Of a stretch of DNA of 64,000 bases, positions 61,886 through 64,000 are shown one piece after another. The translations under genes were made by a program, and so were the position numbers. Numbering within the stretch: the first letter of the stretch is position 1; every line of letters begins with the position of its first letter. The notes beneath the pieces are model-generated. The model was not told where the DNA came from. It did no database searches and was given only the letters and a program-made list of their open reading frames with translations. This DNA is from Deinococcus sp. QL22 (GTDB taxonomy: Bacteria > Deinococcota > Deinococci > Deinococcales > Deinococcaceae): positions 806,001 through 870,000 of the forward strand of contig NZ_CP097149.1 of assembly GCF_023370075.1 (NCBI RefSeq), written 5' to 3'.

Positions 61886-63772
61886 ATGCTCAATACCCGC
61901 ACTGTTCTCAAAGAAAATGACCTGTACCTTGTCGGCAACCGCCACTACAAAATTGCCGAGGGCGAAAGTGGGCTGTACCGCCGCGACACCCGCTTTCTAA
62001 GCCACTACGAATGGCGGCTGGACGGCGAGCGCCCGCAACATCTGCTCCAGCACGAGCGCTACCCCTTCTGGCTGCACGAGCACAGCGCCAACGCCAACGT
62101 GGGTTACACCATGAAAGTGGGCATTTCCCGCGATCTGACCGTGACCGGAAGCGAGGTGCGCGACACCCTGACCGTGACCCGCTACCTCGGAGAAGGGCCC
62201 CAGGAAGTGACGCTGGCGCTGGCTGCCGATTTTGTAGATATGTTCGAGGTGCGCGGCTGGCCCGGCGGCCTCGGCGAACGCACGGTGAGTTCCCAGGAGG
62301 TGCCCGGCGGCGTGGAATTCAGCTACACCGCTGGTGACGGCCTGCACAGCCGCGCACTGGTGCAGGTATCGCCCGCTGCCGCGTGGGACGGCGAGAAACT
62401 GACCTGGAATCTGACGGAGATAGAAACCAGGATTCGGGTGAGTGTGTTCCCGTTGCAGGGCGACGAGCAGCCCACGCCCGGCGACCCGGCTGCACTAGCT
62501 GCCGAATACGACGCGCTGCACGGGGCGATGAATCTGCGGCTGGCCGACCCGCTTGATCAACAGGTGCTGGATCAGAGCATCGAAGACCTGCGGAGCCTGT
62601 CGTTTCAGACCGATCAGGGGCGTTTTCCGGCGGCGGGCCTGCCCTGGTTCGTGGCTCCCTTTGGCCGCGACAGCCTGATCATTGCCCTGATGGTGAAGGA
62701 TCATATGCCCGAGATGGCGCTGACGGTGGCGCGGTATCTGGCCGCGCGGCAGGGCAGCAAGTACGACAAATCCACGCTGGAAGAACCCGGCAAGATTTTG
62801 CACGAGGAACGGATTGGCGAACTGACGCGCATGGGCCGTACGCCGCACCGCCCCTACTACGCCACCGCCGACGCCACGCCCCTGTTCGTGTGGCTGGTGG
62901 GCGAACTGAGCGCCGCGCACCCCGACATTGCCCGCGAACTGCGCCCGCAGTGGGAAGCGGCCCTGAACTGGTGCCTCACTGACGGCGACCCTGACAGGGA
63001 CGGCTTTATCGAGTACACGCCCGACGAAAGCGGGATCACCAATGCAGTCTGGAAGGACAGCGGCGACTCTACGTTTACCGCCGAGGGTGTAGACATCAGC
63101 GGGCATGTAGCGGTGGTAGAAGTACAGGGTTACGCCTACGCCGCGTACCTTGCTGCCGCCCGGATGTACCGCCTGCTGAACAATGAAGGGCAAGCGGTGG
63201 AGTGGGAAAACCGTGCGGCCAGCCTGCGCGAACGCTTTCACGCGGCGTTCTGGTGGCCCGAGCGCAGCTACTACGTGCATGGTCTGAACGGCGATAAAAA
63301 GCCCCTGAACGTGCTGGTCAGTAACCCGGCCCACACGCTCTGGACGGGTATTATTCCGCCTGAATTCGCGCCGCAGGTGGCAGCCACCGCGCTGGGCGAC
63401 AACCTCTGGAGCGGCTGGGGCATTCGCACACTGGGCGAGGGCGAAATCCGCTACAATCCGGTGTCCTATCACAACGGCAGCGTGTGGCCGCACGACACCG
63501 CCGCCGCCGCGCTGGGCATGCACCGTTACGGCCTGAACGCTGAGGCCGCGCAGGTGGCCCGCGCCCTGTTCGACGTGGCGCGCGCCGCAGGTGACCGCCG
63601 CCTCAGAGAACTGTTGGCCGGATTTAAGCGCGAGTCCCATACGCCGCCTGTGCCCTACCCCGCCGCCTGCCACCCCCAGGGTTGGGACGCGGCTATCCCG
63701 CTGGCGCTGGCGCACCTGCTGGGGCACGGGCAGGAGCAGCAGACCGGGAAGCTGGAAAACGAACTGGCCTGA
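61886..63772 (+). CDS. Glycogen-debranching-type amylo-alpha-1,6-glucosidase, 628 aa
   Basis: Cytoplasmic glycoside hydrolase with an (alpha/alpha)6 barrel. The N-terminal beta domain begins LKENDLYLVGNRHYKIAEGESGLYRRDTRFLSHYEWRL-type text usual for this family, and the catalytic domain starts AAGLPWFVAPFGRDSLIIALM near residue 260, then VWKDSGDSTFTAEGVDISG and VSYHNGSVWPHDTAAAALGMHRYG near 540, which carry acidic and His residues of the active site. No signal peptide. AAGGAG lies five bases before the ATG at 61886. Operator O3 and its position after the sugar transporter suggest it processes imported branched oligosaccharides. Confidence 0.9.
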   Translation: MLNTRTVLKENDLYLVGNRHYKIAEGESGLYRRDTRFLSHYEWRLDGERPQHLLQHERYPFWLHEHSANANVGYTMKVGISRDLTVTGSEVRDTLTVTRYLGEGPQEVTLALAADFVDMFEVRGWPGGLGERTVSSQEVPGGVEFSYTAGDGLHSRALVQVSPAAAWDGEKLTWNLTEIETRIRVSVFPLQGDEQPTPGDPAALAAEYDALHGAMNLRLADPLDQQVLDQSIEDLRSLSFQTDQGRFPAAGLPWFVAPFGRDSLIIALMVKDHMPEMALTVARYLAARQGSKYDKSTLEEPGKILHEERIGELTRMGRTPHRPYYATADATPLFVWLVGELSAAHPDIARELRPQWEAALNWCLTDGDPDRDGFIEYTPDESGITNAVWKDSGDSTFTAEGVDISGHVAVVEVQGYAYAAYLAAARMYRLLNNEGQAVEWENRAASLRERFHAAFWWPERSYYVHGLNGDKKPLNVLVSNPAHTLWTGIIPPEFAPQVAATALGDNLWSGWGIRTLGEGEIRYNPVSYHNGSVWPHDTAAAALGMHRYGLNAEAAQVARALFDVARAAGDRRLRELLAGFKRESHTPPVPYPAACHPQGWDAAIPLALAHLLGHGQEQQTGKLENELA

Positions 63773-63864
63773 GCGGCTGGCTCCCTTCTCGCTGTACTTT
63801 CTCGCCGTGCATTCTCTAAACCGCCCCTCACCCATTGCCGGGTGCGGGGCGGCACACTTGGGCC

Positions 63865-64000
63865 ATGCTGGATAACATTCTGAACAGTGTGCGCCGGGGA
63901 GCCGAACGCGTGCAGCGCCGGGGCGAAGAAGTCGCTCAGGTGACCAAACTCCGGGTCGAAGTCTTCCAGCTCACGCGGGAGCAAGACGGCCTGTTTGCGC
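63865..64000 (+). CDS. Partial gene, helical protein, runs off the window
   Basis: The first 45 codons of a gene starting at ATG 63865, MLDNILNSVRRGAERVQRRG. The sequence is charged and helical with heptad-like Val/Leu spacing (EEVAQVTKLRVEVFQLTREQ), likely a coiled coil. CACACT ends seven bases before the ATG and no Shine-Dalgarno is present. The family cannot be named from this part. Confidence 0.55.
   Translation, partial: MLDNILNSVRRGAERVQRRGEEVAQVTKLRVEVFQLTREQDGLFA

Overview
The window looks like chromosomal DNA of a Deinococcus species. Base composition is high in GC, and protein families typical of that genus are present: an EF-P with an Arg-tipped KMGRG loop as in Thermus and Deinococcus, a long CTC/TL5-type L25, and an ATP-grasp/alpha-E/transglutaminase operon. 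Many genes also carry a TANNNT -10 box 5 to 8 bases before an ATG or GTG and have no Shine-Dalgarno, which is the leaderless-mRNA arrangement known from Deinococcus deserti. No rRNA, CRISPR array or prophage is visible. Apart from one insertion sequence this is core chromosome, broken up by small dispersed intergenic repeats.

Layout. 1-1157 holds the end of a shikimate operon (aroB, aroQ). 1312-3170 holds two minus-strand genes of unknown function. 3462-4291 is rplM-rpsI with a terminator. 4392-6404 is a minus-strand operon of slipin, NfeD and a DUF3916-like protein. 6467-8799 has a double ABC ATPase and a HAD phosphatase. 9295-13187 is the ATP-grasp, alpha-E and transglutaminase cluster. 13713-13797 is tRNA-Leu(CAG) with a clear promoter and terminator. 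13919-17850 carries a glycosyltransferase, hisA, a degenerate GGDEF protein and a DUF427 protein. 17934-21011 is a large multidomain GH13 lipoprotein. 21169-22825 is a DUF47/PiT phosphate pair. 22895-24636 is a cobalamin-binding-like protein coupled to coaX. 25016-29248 is a secreted protein plus an ExbB/ExbD/TonB-like operon. 29526-33995 is the suf operon, sufC-sufB-(unknown)-(VOC)-sufD. 34089-41212 holds sthA, a monooxygenase-like protein, L25, EF-P, AccB and AccC. 41576-50015 holds a lipoprotein aminopeptidase, exonuclease III, an extended RNase R with a structured leader, and an App1-like phosphatase. 50059-51314 is an IS4-type element. 51400-55788 holds an SDR, a subtilase, a 56-residue membrane protein, an NlpC-like protein, DUF454 and RraA. 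56249-63772 is a LacI-controlled sugar ABC transporter with a glycogen-debranching-type enzyme. A partial gene runs off the right end.

The clearest metabolic unit is at the right end. A LacI-family regulator is translationally coupled to a sugar-binding protein and followed by two permeases and a glucosidase. Three matching operators of the form TGTAACCGNTTACA lie before the regulator and before the glucosidase, so one regulator probably controls the block. The GH13 lipoprotein further left fits the same alpha-glucan diet but has no such operator that I could see.

The most unusual signals lie outside the genes. Family A is a 140-160 base element found four times. It has imperfect terminal inverted repeats, a conserved core, and a hairpin whose two arms change together between copies; two copies supply the stop codon of the neighbouring gene. 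Family B consists of short tracts built on GGGTCTAA, at least nine loci, several as inverted pairs 100-180 bases apart. Also notable are a 22-base inverted repeat between the suf promoter and sufC, a long-range pairing that could hide the RNase R ribosome-binding site, a five-codon leaderless ORF overlapping a small membrane protein gene, and a TonB-position protein whose C-terminus does not look like TonB.
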